Below, piece by piece: positions 22,763 through 36,235 of a stretch of 64,000 nt of DNA (position 1 is the stretch's first letter; every line of letters begins with the position of its first letter). The notes below the pieces were generated by a model. That model did not search any database, was not told the origin of the DNA, and saw nothing but the letters and a program-made list of their open reading frames with translations. The stretch comes from Delphinapterus leucas (taxonomy: Eukaryota; Chordata; Mammalia; Artiodactyla; Monodontidae). Where the stretch lies: the NCBI RefSeq assembly GCF_002288925.2, contig NW_022098031.1, positions 12,924,484-12,988,483 of the forward strand, read 5' to 3'. The translations under genes were made by a program, and so were the position numbers.

Positions 22763-25287
22763 TAAGGTAACCAAAACATTGGTAGTTGATAGACTGTTCA
22801 GGGAGGGAGGGTGAGGGAGTGAACTCTCAGGAACATTCCTCTTTAGAGTAGAGCAGAGGAAGGTACTAGCAAAGCAGACAGAGGAGGAGCATCAGAAGGG
22901 GAAGGAGACAGCCCAGGGGGAAGGTGCTCATAGAAGCCAAGCACCTACAAGGGTCTCCCGGGGAAAAAAGTGGTTACGAGCCACAGATCACAGAGCATCG
23001 TTATATCGTTATCTAGTCCTTCAGAACCTAATCTTAGACACACCTAGAAGTCTTGGGCTCACATCCCAGCCCTAGCACAAGTTTAGTGTGCGATCTTATA
23101 CCAGTCTTTAAATTCTGGGCCTTGCGTATCATATCTGTAAGTAAGAAGGTTGGACCACATGATTGATCCCTAAAGTTCTCTGAAGTATTGAATACTAACA
23201 TCCTAGAATTCTTAAAAGCCTCCACCTCCAGCCAGTTATCACTGCCCGTTCTTCCTGAAGCCATGCAGCAGTAAGTGTAGTGTGCGGGGGTGTGTTTCAA
23301 TCACTTTTACAGTTTTAAATATAATAAGTAAGTCTAGATTTTGTCAGTTCTACCTACCTCAAAAGAAGAAGCAAACAACTGCTCTCTGAGAAACGAAGGA
23401 ACTTAAAGAAGACCCTACTGATAACTCCCAAATTCACAGATCACTTGTAACATGTTCATGAATTCTCTTACTCTGAAGTTACTTCCAAAAGTAAATTCAT
23501 AGGAATATGAGAACGGTGATTTACAAAGGGACCAGTTGTTCTCTGGCAACCTGTATCAATCACTTCTCAGAGGGAGGATCTTCCCTTTGGTTTCTAATGT
23601 TATAATTCATTAACTAGATTACAAGTTTCTTAATGGTGAAGCTTTTTCTCCTACATAGTAAGCCCTCAATAAATGTGTATGGAAATGAATGTGTCTTAAA
23701 TTAGTCAATGTTCATGTTTAACAGTTGGATTGAGAATGGATGTCTCCACTTAATTAGAGAAAGGAACACTTAAGAAGTGAAATTTCAGGAGGGCCCCAAA
23801 AAGAAAATGAGCCTTAGAGGAGAGGGAATGTCATAGGAAAAAATATGTGGAAAATGGCAGATTCTGAAATAAGAGAATTGGATTGTAACGCAAGGTGAGA
23901 GACCACAAGATTAAGAAGGGAAGGTGGATACAAGTCACAACAGTCACAGTGTGTGGGGTTAAACAATCATTACCCAATCAATCTGTGGCCACAAATGGAG
24001 AAGTTGCACATCCTCTTTCAACTGTTACCATCTGATGCCATCACAGTGCAGGAAGGGACAGAGGAAGGGCCTGTCACCCAGATCAATCCAGGTAACATTA
24101 CAGAGTCTTCTCCTCCAGAGCAGACTTTTAATATTGGCTGACCTTGAATTAGCCAATCCCCTATGTGACGAGCACCTGTATTCGACTTCTGTGAGCTCAC
24201 CAACAACTTCCCCATCCAATCCCTCCTAACAGGTCCCTTCTAAGGACCAATGCCACTTCTGGAGCACCCGTCTGGTTCACATGCAATGGCACTTGTTAGC
24301 GTGGCCAGGTGAAACACAGGACACCCAGATAATTTGAATTTCACATGAACAATGAATATTTTTTAAATATACGTATTCCCAGAGCGTCATGTATTTTTAT
24401 TTGCTAAATCTGACAAACCCTGCACTTTGTATTCCATAACATTTCTGGTTCAGATGTTTCTGCCTTTGACTTCATTGCGACACTTCAACTATCCCCTCCC
24501 CAGTGCTTTTCACACCTCTGCTGCCCTCTAATGGTCACAGTTGGTCACTGGCGCCAGAGGGACAGGCCGGGCAGCTTGTGTCTGTCTAAAAGAATGTTGA
24601 GGGACAGAGGATCAAGCTTGTTCATTCAGCAAAGAGTCATGGAGCATAATCTTACTATGTTCCAGGCACTGTGCCGAGCTAGCTAACAATTCCACACCCT
24701 CAACTCCCAGGCTAGAAGACGAGAGAAATCTGTACAGAAAGTATACTGGATTCAAAGTCAGAAGTCTCCAAAAAAAAAAAAAATCTGATCTAAAATCTAT
24801 CACTGACAAGCTGCGCAACTTTGAAGTCACTGAAGATTTGGAGGCCCTGTTTTCTAATCAAAATAGCGTATAGACAGCAGGAAGGAAAAAATGTACTGTT
24901 TGAAAAGTGCAGCAGAGTTCATCTGGGAGATAGAACAGCTTTGGAGAAATTCTTGGCTATGCAAAGCCAAGACTCAGAGACTAGCAAGAATGAGAAATAT
25001 TAAACATAAGTAGATAAAACTGTTGTCAATCAAATGGAAAAGGGCATTGTCCTTGGAGGAATTTTTTGGATGATAAGTGGTTTGGGAAGGGGCTGGGGAC
25101 AGAGGGTTGGGGTCTTAAAGAATGGGGAAGAGAGAAGTGAGGTAAGAGATGCATTGTAAATGAGAGCACAGCTTGCAACATGGCAGCTGCCAAGGCCCAG
25201 GAGGCGGGCCGGGAAAGCCAGTGGGAGGAAGGGAACGTCTGATATCTGAGTCTAAATTTTCTTACTTTGCTTAGTAAATCTGCTTTA
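22763..25287. other. Intergenic, no recognised gene
   Basis: Mostly unique sequence. A weak MIR-like stretch lies near 23045-23160 and a short A-run at about 24767-24781. No exon or RNA gene is supported. Confidence 0.55.
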
Positions 25288-25302
25288 TTTCCTTCCAGCC
25301 TT

Positions 25303-25662
25303 TTATTTATTTATTTATTTATTTTTATTTAATTAATTTATTTTTGGCTGCATTGGGCACCCGGGCACGCGGGCTTTCTCTAGTTGCGGTGAGCGGGGGC
25401 TACTCTTCATTGTGGTGCGCAGGCTTCTCATTGCGGTGGCTTCTCTTGTTATGGAGCACAGGCTCTAGGCATGAGAGCTTCAGTAGTTGTGGCACAGGGG
25501 CTCAGTAGTTGTGGCTCGTGGGCTCTAGAGCGCAGGCTCAGTAGTTGTGGCACACGGGCTTAGTTGCTCCGCGGCATGTGGGATCTTCCCGGACCAGGGC
25601 TCGAACCCCTGTCCCCTGCATTGGCAGGCAGATTCTTAACCACTGCGCCACCAGGGAAGCCC
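25303..25662 (-). mobile_element. CHR SINE, long form
   Basis: On minus it runs from gggcttccctggtggcgcag to an aataaataaata tail (plus 25303-25335). The flanks ttccagccttttat and ttccaaccttttat form a TSD with one mismatch. Confidence 0.95.
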
Positions 25663-26310
25663 TTTCCAACCTTTTATAAAGGAAGTTATAGAGAACAATA
25701 CTAGGCTTATAGGGTCTTAGAAATAAAAGTCGGGCTGTGTAGCCAAATTAAAATGAAGTGCATTTGCTTATTCAACAAATATTTACTGAATGCTTACTTC
25801 GCACCAGACACTGTTAGGTAACGGTAAGCAAAGTTATACCTGGAGCTCTCCTGGAGCTTCAGCTGAGTCTGAGAGTCAGTAATTAATCAAATAATTACCA
25901 GTGTTTAATTAAACAAGGAGGCCATTAGACTGAGGGGGCTCTGATGCCATGGCGGCCTGCATAAGAAAACCAAATTCTAAGCTGGAAATGCCTCAACATT
26001 ACGAAAGTGAAACATAAGGACAACCAGTCACAAACAGCCAACTAGGCTTTAAGCTATAACCAATCAATAATTTCCTTACTTTGCTTCCACCTTTTCTCTA
26101 TAAAAATCTCTCCTCCACCTCCTGTGGGTGGAGTGCTCCTAACCACTTCCGGTTTATGGCTGCCTGATTCCAACCGATTTTTCCTTGAATAAACTGTTAA
26201 AATTTTTAATATGCCTCAGTTTATCTTTGAACACCAGAAAAGCAATGCAAAATTGCAATAATGGTAAGGGCTGCAAAAGAGAAGTATTTAGAGCTAAGAG
26301 ACAACTCAAA

Positions 26311-26546
26311 ACAGAAGTTGGGGGCTTCCCTGGTGGCGCAGTGGTTGAGAGTCCGCCTGCCGATGCAGGGGACATGGGTTCGTGCCCCGGTCCGGGAAGA
26401 TCCCACATGCCGCGGAGCGGCTGGGCCCGTGAGCCATGGCCGCTGAGCCTGCGCGTCCGGAGCCTGTGCTCTGCAACGGGAGAGGAAAAAACAGAGAGAG
26501 GCCCGAGCCCCAAAAAAAAAAAAAAAAAAAAAAAAGCAGAAGTTGG
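26311..26546 (+). mobile_element. CHR SINE (short form)
   Basis: The body starts at about 26322 (gggcttccctggtggcgcag) and has an A-tail to 26535. The TSD cagaagttgg lies before and after it. The 3' part is altered (gagaggaaaaaacagag). Confidence 0.94.
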
Positions 26547-28640
26547 ACCTAATCTAAGAAGTCAGGGAAGGTTTTCTCTGAGGAAAAGATTGAGCCAAAA
26601 CCTCAAGTCGACCCTTCTGTTAAAGTCCGGAGGAAGAAGAAGGGTTTATTCCATTGTGGGCAGGTAGGGTGTTCCAGGCAAAGGACACAGAAATAGCTTC
26701 CCATTATGTGAGAAAATACACGCACTGGGGAGTCAGAGTATAGCTGGTCAGAAGAGCTCATGCAGGCCAGGATACTCCAAGAATTCTTCCCAGAATCAAC
26801 TCAGGGATGAGCAAAAAGCCAAGCTGAAGAAGCAAGACCTTTCTCCAGCTCAGTGAATGTTGAGGGTTTTCCACAGTGGTGTGACCATTCCTGATACCAA
26901 AACCCCTATGAAATATGCTTACACACCTAAATTTACCTAATGTGGTTCCCCTGACATACTGTGGATAAATGACCCACATCCATCTGCAGTCATTAGAGAG
27001 GGAAACTTCTGTTATGGGATGGAGACATTTCATGAACTTTCCCCAAGTTGATGGGAAATGCTCCTTGCAGCCCTTTCAATCAAGCAACCGTCCTTTAGCT
27101 AATTTCCCCGCCCCCCCCCCCCCGCCCCGTGTTCCCATAGCGTTTGTTGTCAATGCACTCACCTCATGGTATTTAATCATTTGTTGATGTTTCTGTGTCC
27201 TAGAAGGTTGACAGCCAGTATAAACTCATTGTTTGACCAATAGCTGTGCTACTACATTTGCAGTGTTGCTAAGAACAATATTTTCCCTTAAGAACAGAAT
27301 CTTGATACCACGGCTCTTCTGGAGGCCGGTCAAGTCTATTATATTTGAGAGAGTAACCAAAATAGTAAAGCATTATATCTATGGTAAGTGTATTTGCACT
27401 GTTTTTAAGTGGCTATTAATTGCTAGTAAAGTCAGTTTCTCCCCCTTTCACTCCCCTTATTAAAAATCTCTGTGGTATGAGGCAGATCAAGATAATCAGT
27501 AGGAATATACCATTAATTTTGCAACTGAGGTCAAATGAGAATAAGGGTGGTAAAGAAATAAAGGGTTAGAAGAACAGGCCTTTGGGATAATCTATAAATA
27601 AACATATTTGAAAGTAACTAAATATTAACCTTATCCAAGGATATTAACCTAAAAATATGGAAGAAACTTTCATATAAATTCAGTGATCTGAATTCTTAAA
27701 ATGCAAAATTAAACGCTATGTTCAATTTTGTTTTTTACACAAACATGTGTATTGACATTATCCATACAACCAGAAAGAGCTGGCCATCGTACCGTGCTTC
27801 AAGGCTTGTACGACATGACAGCATTTCAGTTTCCATTAAATAAACAACAGATGACTTTAAAAATTTAAACACAAGCTGAATTTTTCATAAAGAATTGATT
27901 TACTACGTGCCTGCACTATTTCTTCCTAAAACGTACAGAAAGTGACCCCTAGTGGAATTTTGAGGAAGCATTTCTCCAGTATTTTTCATTGATCCCTTTA
28001 ATCCCTGTATAGATGCTAAAGGTCTGTTGTGAGCCAGGCATCATGTTAGGCTCTGGGGACAAAACATGACTGAAAGTGAAGTTCAGTGTGGCTGAGAGGC
28101 AAACATTTATAGAAAAGACTGATCAGAGCTGTAGCACAGATAAAGTGGAAATAGCTAATTTGGCAAGGGGCTGGGGCACAGAGGCGTGGAGAAGTGGAGA
28201 CAGGCCTTTATCCTGTTGGATAGTGTCTCCCCCACTCTGTTCGAAGGCTATAAACAGAGTTGTAACAAATACTGCACAAAAACACGCTGAGAATGTCAGT
28301 ATTAACTAGGCTTTACATAGTATGGGAGACTGTTCAAAAATGGGCTTAAGTTTGCAGCCCTCAGAAAGACTGAGTCAGATAGAAGATTATTTCAGTCAGG
28401 AAGTCAAGATAGAGCATCCCCCCGCTCTATGTGGGTTACACAGGAGAGTGGGTTAGACGTGAGAGGAAGCAGAGAACATGCAACAGCTCCAGATGTTGTG
28501 ATTATGGATAGAAAGAGGTGCCAGTGGGTCAGAAGAGTGTCCACAGTTACTACTACTAACCGATGGGAGGGAGCATGTATGGGTGAGTCTTCCAAATACC
28601 CAGCAAGGGTTGAAGAGCAGCTACCCGTAAACAGCACCAC
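26547..28640. other. Intergenic, mixed relics and a poly-C run
   Basis: About 26545-26760 reads as an L2 piece in minus sense (cagggaaggttttctctgagg, gtgttccaggcaaagg). A C-run of about 20 bases, broken by one G at each end, lies at about 27106-27128. I recognise nothing else. Confidence 0.55.
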
Positions 28641-28654
28641 CATTAGCAGCAGCA

Positions 28655-28880
28655 GCAGTGGCAGCACCACCACCATTTATTGGATCATTTATATGTGCCA
28701 GGAACTGTGCTGTTTCTGCATTATTTGAATCCTCACAATAAGCCCTTAAGATATATATATATTACTCGTCTCACTGAACAAATGAGGAAGCTGACACTTA
28801 CACGGATTAACCGATTTGCTCCCAATCCGTTCAGCTGGCCGCGGAGTGGCTAATCAATGCTGAATCCACTGTGCTACTCT
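28655..28880 (+). mobile_element. MIR SINE
   Basis: The readable core is catttatatgtgccaggaact, then aatcctcacaataagccc and aacaaatgaggaagctgac, in MIR order. A short AGC/CAC trinucleotide run (about 28635-28675) lies beside it. Confidence 0.65.
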
Positions 28881-28966
28881 GGTCCAGTGGGCCTGGAGCC
28901 CGGCACTGTGGGCTCCTCAGAAAATCGGGGGCGGTTAAAGCCAGGAGACTAAATGAATTCATCAAG

Positions 28967-29170
28967 AGACGCTGTGAGAGGGAGAAAAGAAGAGGGGTGG
29001 AGGTGGAAGCTCAGAGAATGGCAACACCTGAGGGAAAGGAGGGGGGAGGGGGAGAAACAGGAGAAGAAAGAAGAGAGGGAGGAATCAAAATGGTAGTAAG
29101 ATAACCGAAAGAGAGTCATTTCTTGCAAGGGGAGAGAGAGACAGAGACAGGAGAGCGAGAGAGCGAGCCC
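28967..29170. repeat. Purine-rich (GA) tract
   Basis: For about 200 bases the plus strand is nearly all A and G, with runs such as gggagaaaagaagagggg and gagagagagacagagacagg. It is low-complexity and breaks several spurious open frames. No gene is supported here. Confidence 0.75.
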
Positions 29171-29386
29171 TTCCAGAAGGAAGTAGAATTCAACAATGTC
29201 TGATGCTGCCGAGGAATCAGGGGTGGTGAAGTCTGAATGTTGATTACCAGAATTGGCCCTTAGGAGGCCACTGATTGTCTCAGAAAGACAAATCTTTCTG
29301 ACATGGAGGGCAAAGCCTTCCTTCAAGGAACTGAGGAACAAACAGGAAGTAAAGGAAGGGAGCGAGCCAGTGCCATCTGCTCCATC

Positions 29387-29619
29387 AAAGAGTCTGGCTG
29401 AGGGGCTTCCCTGGTGGCGCAGTGGTTGGGGGTCCTCCTGCCGATGCGGGGGACGCGGGTTCGTGCCCCGGTCCGGGAAGATCCCACATGCCGCGGAGCG
29501 GCTGGGCCGGTGAGCCATGGCCGCTGAGCCTGTGCGTCCGGAGCCTGTGCTCCGCAACGGGAGAGGCCACAACAGTGTGAGGCCCGCGTACCGCATAAAA
29601 AAAAAAGAGTCTGGCTGAG
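29387..29619 (+). mobile_element. CHR SINE (short form) with perfect 16-bp TSD
   Basis: The body runs from about 29403 (gggcttccctggtggcgcag) to gcccgcgtaccgcat and a short A-tail. The TSD aaagagtctggctgag is perfect at 29387-29402 and 29604-29619. Confidence 0.97.
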
Positions 29620-31500
29620 AATAAGAAGTTAGATAAGATGTGATCAAAGAAGGGGTTTCCCCCTAAACATTGAAAATATATATATAATCACGTATCTATG
29701 TTGAGGAGAAGCAGACATGGAAAATAAGAGGTTGACGGTAAAGTACAAAGGCTAAGTGACCGAATACAGGAGAGAAAGGAGGTCTAGAGCATAGAAGGAA
29801 AAGGCCAAGAAGACCGATGGAGAAAGACAGGGAAGGAGAGAAGAGCGCAGGATAGGCAGATCTGTCCACCAGCAGAAGGGGGGGGGGCAGAGGCAAGCCC
29901 GCTGCCGGTTTTTTCCCTCTGAAGCAGGGGAGGATGGCTCAGAGTCAGAGGAGAGAAAGGAAAGGAGGCTTGGAGGGAAGCCTTCTAACAAGGGCTGTTG
30001 GGTCTGGAGGTGACGGACCACCTGAGACCAACTGAGGCCGGCGGGGCCGCGTGTGTGCAGGCCCGCGTCTGCGGGGTGCTGCAGTGGACTCCCCCCCGAC
30101 TCACCTGGTACAGACGCAGAGAATGCACATCACAGGGAACTGGAGAGGCACTGGGAGTACGCCGGTGAGAGCCGGAGGGATAGGAAGGTGTGATCCGTGG
30201 GGAAAACGCTAGCCATTTCGCGAGAACACCTATGTCCCAGGCGCCATGCTAAGCGCAGCTTGTATATCATTTTATTTAACCTTACGGCAAACCTGTGAAG
30301 TTAATAATTACTCTCCTCATTTTACAGGTGAGGCCACGGAGTCTCAAAGTCAGCAGCTGACTTGTTCAATGCCACACAGCTGGTTGACCTTCCCCAGAGT
30401 TGATGGATTAAATTGGACCCTGAGGTTGAGAGGTGGAGCAGTTACATAATGCAAAGCAGTTGGATGGGCTCCAGGAGCGAATTCCTCTCCTAGACTGGAT
30501 TTGAAGGTCAGTGAAGTAGAGAGCTAGGTGTAGATGGGTACGTCACATTAGTAACGGATTACCACACCGTAATAGCTAGGAGTGTGGATAAAGATGCTAG
30601 CCAAGGAAGCAAATTGTATGTATAGAAGCAAGAGTATTGAGGAGAGAGGGTGAAAAAGCCAGATTGTATGAGCCCTGAAAGTGCTGACCTTTTTGCATGG
30701 GGCTCAGCAGGGCTAGCTATGTAATTTGTAGGGCCCAGTACAAAATGAAAATGTGCAGGCCTTTGTTCAAATATAGTGCTGTTAAAGGTACCGAAATATT
30801 AAAAACTCTCTTTTTTCTGCAGTCACTCTCTCTTGACCTGTCATGGTGTTTTTATTTACTATTTCATGCCTTGGTCCCTTGGACAAGGGGAATCCCTGCA
30901 GAGTGAGTGCGGACCCTCACAGGTGCCCAGTGGTGGCTCTGTCCCATGACTCAGGGCATGGTCCACCGGCTTAGCAGTTCTACCTTCCCTGAGATGCTGC
31001 ACCCCAGCTGAAGGCAAAGAAATCAGTCTCCCCTTCCCTCAACCCACCACGCCACCCCAGAGCAGAAGGACAACCCAATGCCTGGTGCCTGGATTTGGTC
31101 AGGCAAGAGATTCAAGCACACACACTGTGACCCTGCCAGCCTGGAGAGGAGATGGTGCTTCCATGCTCTCCCTGAAGATGGCACAGGGCAGTGTTGCCCC
31201 AACTTCAAACCCTGCCTGTGTCTGCATCCAGTCCCTCACCAGGGGCGGAGGGCAACAGGAGGAGCAAGCACCAGTAGGCTTGTTCTACTGACATGACCCA
31301 ACCACTGTCCTGGGGAGGGTGCGGAAAGGGGAAGGCTGGATGGGACCCAGGGTGCTGGGGGTCAGGGAAGGGGAGAGTGAGACGCAAGAGGCTGACCAGG
31401 GAAGGTGGGGAGGCAGTGGAAGGTGGAGCCCCATGTGAGCCAAGGCTCCAGGCCCCTGGTGCAGGCTCCATTGTTCCAACAGACTTCAGTTACAAAGTAC
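29620..31500. other. Intergenic, MIR and GC-richer unique sequence
   Basis: A MIR in plus sense lies at about 30226-30400 (cctatgtcccaggcgccatgct, ctcattttacaggtgagg). Around 29880 there is a G-run. 30000-30180 and 31020-31470 are GC-richer but have no splice-supported frame that I can defend. Confidence 0.55.
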
Positions 31501-31522
31501 AAATTAAAAGGTGAAACTGTTA

Positions 31523-31938
31523 TGTTAGTTTGCTAAGGCTGCTGTAACAAAGAACTACAACTGAATGGCTTCAACAGCAGACATTTATATCATCATATTT
31601 CTGGAGGCTAGAAGTTTGAGATCAAGATAATGGCAGGTTTAGTTTATCTTGTGGCCTCTTTGCTTGGCTTGGAGATGGCCATTTTCTCCCTGTGTCTTTA
31701 TGTAGTCTTTCCTGTCTGTGTCCTTATCTCCTCTTCTTATAATGAATCTTATAAGATTAGGAATCTCCTTTTCTTCCCAGTCATATTGGATTAGGGCCAT
31801 CCCAATGACCTCAGTTAACCTTAAGTAAAGGGTCTTTAAAGGACCCTATTTTCAAATACAGTCACATTGTGAGGTACTGAGGGTTAGGACTTCAAAATAT
31901 GAATTTTGGGGGGACAAAACAATTCAGCCCATAACAAT
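31523..31938 (-). mobile_element. MaLR-type solo LTR
   Basis: In the plus direction: ttatgttagtttgctaaggct, ttctggaggctagaagtttga, ctcctcttcttataatg, cagtcatattggattaggg, ending cagcccataacaa. This is the reverse of the LTR at 2636. It lies inside an older repeat whose pieces flank it (about 30715-30800 and 31939-32050). Confidence 0.75.
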
Positions 31939-33039
31939 TGTTAAGAGTTTCAAGATGACCACTGCAAAGCATTAACCCCCAAGCCTGGGACAATTCTGTG
32001 CACGGGGGCCCGTGTGACTGCACTGGACACATGACCGTGAAGCCTCCCTGGACTGGGAGGTGAATGGCATAGGAGCAGCGGTGTGCAGCTGGAAGGATTG
32101 GACCTCCTCCTCCCTGCCCTAGAGGTGTCAGGTTCATGGAAGAACGAGCACCCTTCCCAGGACCGAATTGTAAAGGAAGCAAAGCAGCGTTCTTGGTGAG
32201 AGCCAGGTTTTGTTAAGATAATGGGAAGATATGGTCTTTGTTAACACAATATCTTGAGCAGGTTGAGAATGAAGAGACATTTCTGTGCAAGCAAGTGACC
32301 ATTCCACCGGACTGAGCAGAGCTGTCTGGGAGGGAGGTGGGCAGTGAGCAAAGAAACCCTGGAGGGAAGACGAGTGTATGAGGATGAGAGAATACAATCA
32401 GAGGACTTTACATTTTATGACTTTCAATTATGCTGGTTTTAAATCCTCTGAATTCAGAAACTGAATTAAATTTCAATTGAGTTATGATGAAATATTAACA
32501 TTCCTTGATCCAACTGCTGCTGCACTTCACCTACAAACATGGTATGACTGACCAGTGGAAGGATATTTCATGCTGGTCTATCGGTGTTCTCCTGCAGTCT
32601 CCATTCCAATGGAGCAACATTTGCAGGGAATAGACTATGAAGAAGTGCATTCCGCAGCTTTCATATACACTTTACTCTCCCACACTGCAAACAGAAGCGT
32701 AATTGGTATCACATCACTGTAGTATTCTAACAAATTCAGCTGCGTCCCTTGAATATTTGCTTGGGGGTCATTACCCTCACTATCTTTTAATAGTCTCTCC
32801 CAGAGAACAACAACAAAAAAGACTTGTCTGCATTTATGTGGATAGAAATACAGGCGATTAATAAGTTTAAAGAGCTCCTCTAGTGGAATATCACTACAGG
32901 AAATTAATAACATGTGAAGTAGAAAGATAAAAGCAGCTTTCTTACACAGAAAGCTACATAATGAAAATACTGATATACTGTTGCATATGGTTTTTATTTT
33001 CTATTCAAATCCCATCAAATAAGATTATGAAAATTAATT
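31939..33039. other. Intergenic, no recognised gene
   Basis: The left end (to about 32050) looks like the far side of an old repeat interrupted by the LTR. The remainder is unique and AT-rich, with nothing recognised. Confidence 0.5.
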
Positions 33040-33520
33040 TTCAACTATTCTAATAATGGCAATCATTTTTAAAATCGAAGTAATACATGTTCATTGTAGA
33101 AAATTAAAAAAAAACAAATAAGCCAAAAAAGGAAAAACATCATTATAATCCTAACCACTTTCTTTATTTTTATTTTCTTCTAGTTCTTTTTCTATAATTA
33201 TGTATCCATATACTTGCTTTTTGCAAAAAGTAGGACCCTATCTTACATAGTGTTTAGTAATCTGCCTTTTCCAACTTAACAATGTAAGGTGAACATTCTT
33301 TATAACATTATGTTAATAACTATAGTTATAATTTCACAAATTTCCTGTTGTTGAACATTTAGGTTCTTTTCAGCTATTTACTATTGTAAACCATGTAGCA
33401 ATGAACATCCTTCTAGCTATAATTTTTATACCTCCATAGGATATGATTTCCATAGGATAGATTCATACATGTGCCAACAATGTGTCAAAGTTTTTAAGCC
33501 TTTTGAAAAAACATATGTTT
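33040..33520 (-). mobile_element. Ancient L1M-type LINE relic
   Basis: Antisense L1 text is readable: tgttgttgaacatttaggttc, then agcaatgaacatccttct. The remainder is strongly decayed. Confidence 0.6.
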
Positions 33521-35214
33521 AATCAGGTAAAAAAGGCTAAGAACTAGTCCTTCTTGAATAATTATTAGGGATTTCCACATGAAAATAATAATAGAAAGCA
33601 TACCAGATTAGAGCAACAAGACCAGGGATGAATTTCTGCCTCTTCCACTGACAAGTTCTAAGACCTTGATTAGCCGCTCAACCCTTTTAGGTCTTGTTGT
33701 CATCAAACAGGGTTGGCAATGAGGTGGAAATATAGTTGTCCTTGGAGTTAAGTTAGTTAAATCTATACACAGTAAATATGAACAGGAACAAACCAGGAGA
33801 GCGTCCATGATTATATAAATGGGAAGAATGGGAACTCAGATACAAACATAACTTTGTCACCAGACGTTTAGTGAAATTTCTTTAAGTCCTGTCTGGGCCA
33901 AGAGATGTTGGTTGACCAAAGCTGCACAGGAAATGGAGAGTTAGCAGACATGTTGAAGGTGATCACCCAGGCCCTGCCCAGGCATGGCAGTCTTGGTTAA
34001 GCACCAAGTTTCCTTGGAGAGACTACTTCTCTAGTGCATGAGACAGTCTCAAGCTTCCTTCATTGAGGAATACTTAAGATCAACGAATTCCCCTGGGCCA
34101 TATCATATTGCTTCAAATATAACTTGCCTCCAGGGGGACAATGCACTAATAGGTTGACTTGAGGATTTCAGTTCTCTGGACAGTTGTATTTTTTCATTAT
34201 AAAGTAGAGAATTAGTACGCTGATTTTTATAAACCTCCATGAACCTGATCAATGCAGCTCTGCCACGGAGAGTTAAGTCCATTCCAAACAGACTGAGGAA
34301 TTCAGGTCTCTGAGATGGCAAGGCTAAGATGGATCCCAAAAAACTCACCAATGTCAATGCCATCCTTGATGGAAGCCAGTCCTACTGGGCACGACCTGCT
34401 TTTTTAAAGCTGTAACAAGAAATGAACTAAATATTTCATTATGTTTTTCATTTATTCAGTAGATATCCATCAGTATCTAACTTCATACCTGGAGGAGGTC
34501 AGCATCTTAACACTGAAAAGAGACATAAATAATATGGTAAAGATTACAAACAATAAGCAAAATGCAAAAGTGGACAAACATCTAAATTACTGAGGGAGAA
34601 CAGAGGAGTGGGTGATTAATCACCCAGGGAAGTTTGGGAAGGATTCATGGAGAAAGTGATATTTATGCTAGGTCGTGGATGGTGTATAAGGATGCACCTA
34701 GCTGAAGGTGGGGATGGGAGAGGAGGGTATTCCAGATAGCTGGAACCGCATGTGCTAAGGCATGGAGATGAGAAGGGACGTGGTGTGCTTCAGGAATCAT
34801 AACAAGTTTAGTGGGACTAGAATGAAAGATACAAAGTCTATGGAAAGGAGGCAGGGAGCAGGTAGTGATGGGATATAAATGACGGAAAAATTGTTTGGGA
34901 CCAGTTTGTGAAGTCCCTCTTGCACTACTTAAAGAACTTGGATCATATCTTGCATTCAAGATAGAGAAGTATTTGGAAAATGAGATGAAATCAGAGTTTG
35001 TTGAATTTATTCCTAATTTTTAAAAATTATTGGAAAGACATTAACCTCAAAGAAAGTACTCTGTGGAGTGCCACATGGTTCTGAAACTGGCCTTATCCTG
35101 TAGAGCACTTTTTATCAACAATTTTGTGGATAGAGAAAGCAATCTCATCAAACCGGGCAATGATACAAGTCTGAACAGAACTTAAAGGTTGGATAATAAA
35201 ATTAAAAATTTTAA
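33521..35214. other. Intergenic, MIR and L2 relics
   Basis: About 33600-33720 resembles MIR. About 34610-34980 reads as L2 in minus sense (attccagatagctggaacc, gtgctaaggcatggag, gaacttggatcatatctt). An 86-codon open stretch at 34103-34363 on minus has no family match that I recognise. Confidence 0.5.
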
Positions 35215-35220
35215 GAAAAT

Positions 35221-35556
35221 ATTATGATATCACTTATATGTGGAATCTAAAAAATAATACAAATGAATTTATTTACACAACAAAAACAGACTCACAGACA
35301 TAGAAAACAAACTTATGATTACCAAAGGGGAAAGGGGAGAGGGATAAATTAGGGGTATGGGGTTAGCAGATATAGACTACTGTATATAGAATAAACAACA
35401 AGGTCCTACTGTATAGCACAGGGAACTATATTCAATATCTTGTAATAAACTATAATGGAAGAGAACCTGAAAAAAAAAATATATAACCGAATCACTTTGC
35501 TGTACACCTGAAACTAACACAACATTGTAAATCAACCATACTTCAATTAAAATTTT
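35221..35556 (+). mobile_element. L1 3' UTR fragment
   Basis: It starts gatatcacttatatgtggaat, contains accaaaggggaaaggggaga and ends taacacaacattgtaaatca. It has the same 3' UTR family as 11420 and 46235. Confidence 0.85.
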
Positions 35557-35569
35557 CTTTAAAGACTAG

Positions 35570-35935
35570 CTAGTTCATGTATTCAAAAAATGTTTATGGA
35601 GCATCTGTTATGTTTCAGGAAATTTTCTAAGTGTGGCAGGGATCCATCGGTGAACAAGTGAAAGTCCTTGACCTCATGGATTTTATATTCTAGAGAAGAT
35701 TGATGATAAACAAATAAATATATAATGTCATGCACTGACAAATAAATTGAAGGATACAGTGTAAAAGGTGACAGAGAGTAAAAGCAGAGGGAGAAATTAT
35801 TGGGGAAGAGAGTTCCAGGCAGAGGAACAGCGAGTGTGAAAGTCCTGCATGGGAATGAGCTTGGCGTGCAAGAAGGCTAGCGAGGCTGGAGCTGACTGCT
35901 GAAAGGCAGCGTGATAAGCTCAAAAGGTGGGATCA
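35570..35935 (-). mobile_element. L2 LINE relic
   Basis: Antisense L2 pattern: gagcatctgttatgtttcagg, ggtgaacaagtgaaagtcc, gagagttccaggcagagg, aaagtcctgcatgggaatg. Confidence 0.6.
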
Positions 35936-36177
35936 ATAAATCAAAACAAACAAGATGGCACTGAAGCACGAGGCATATTAAGTCATTTTAAAATGGTTGG
36001 ATAGTGTTATAAAAATGCAAATGTAATATGCTCTGGGTTTTATTTCATAAAAATCAATTACACAAGGAAAGGATGAAGGAGAGGTGTGTTATCAGCAGGT
36101 TATGTGAAAAAGACCTCAAGACCTTGGTAGATCCACAAGCTCAGTAAGAGCTAGTATAAAGTGATGAATTCGAGAGA

Positions 36178-36235
36178 CACACACACACATACACCACAGA
36201 CAAGCACATACACACATGCATATGTGCATGCATGT
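36178..36235. repeat. CA-rich microsatellite
   Basis: Interrupted CA/TG dinucleotides: an acacacacac core near 36178-36189, further ca/ta units, then gcatatgtgcatgcatg. Confidence 0.75.

Noticed and set aside
28949..29647. A 232-codon open frame on the minus strand
   Set aside because: It runs through a CHR SINE (29403-29603) and the GA-rich tract. The protein-like text is SINE translation and low-complexity sequence.
34103..34363. An 86-codon open frame on minus as a possible processed pseudogene
   Set aside because: I could not link it to any family and there is no poly-A tail or TSD. Chance is adequate.
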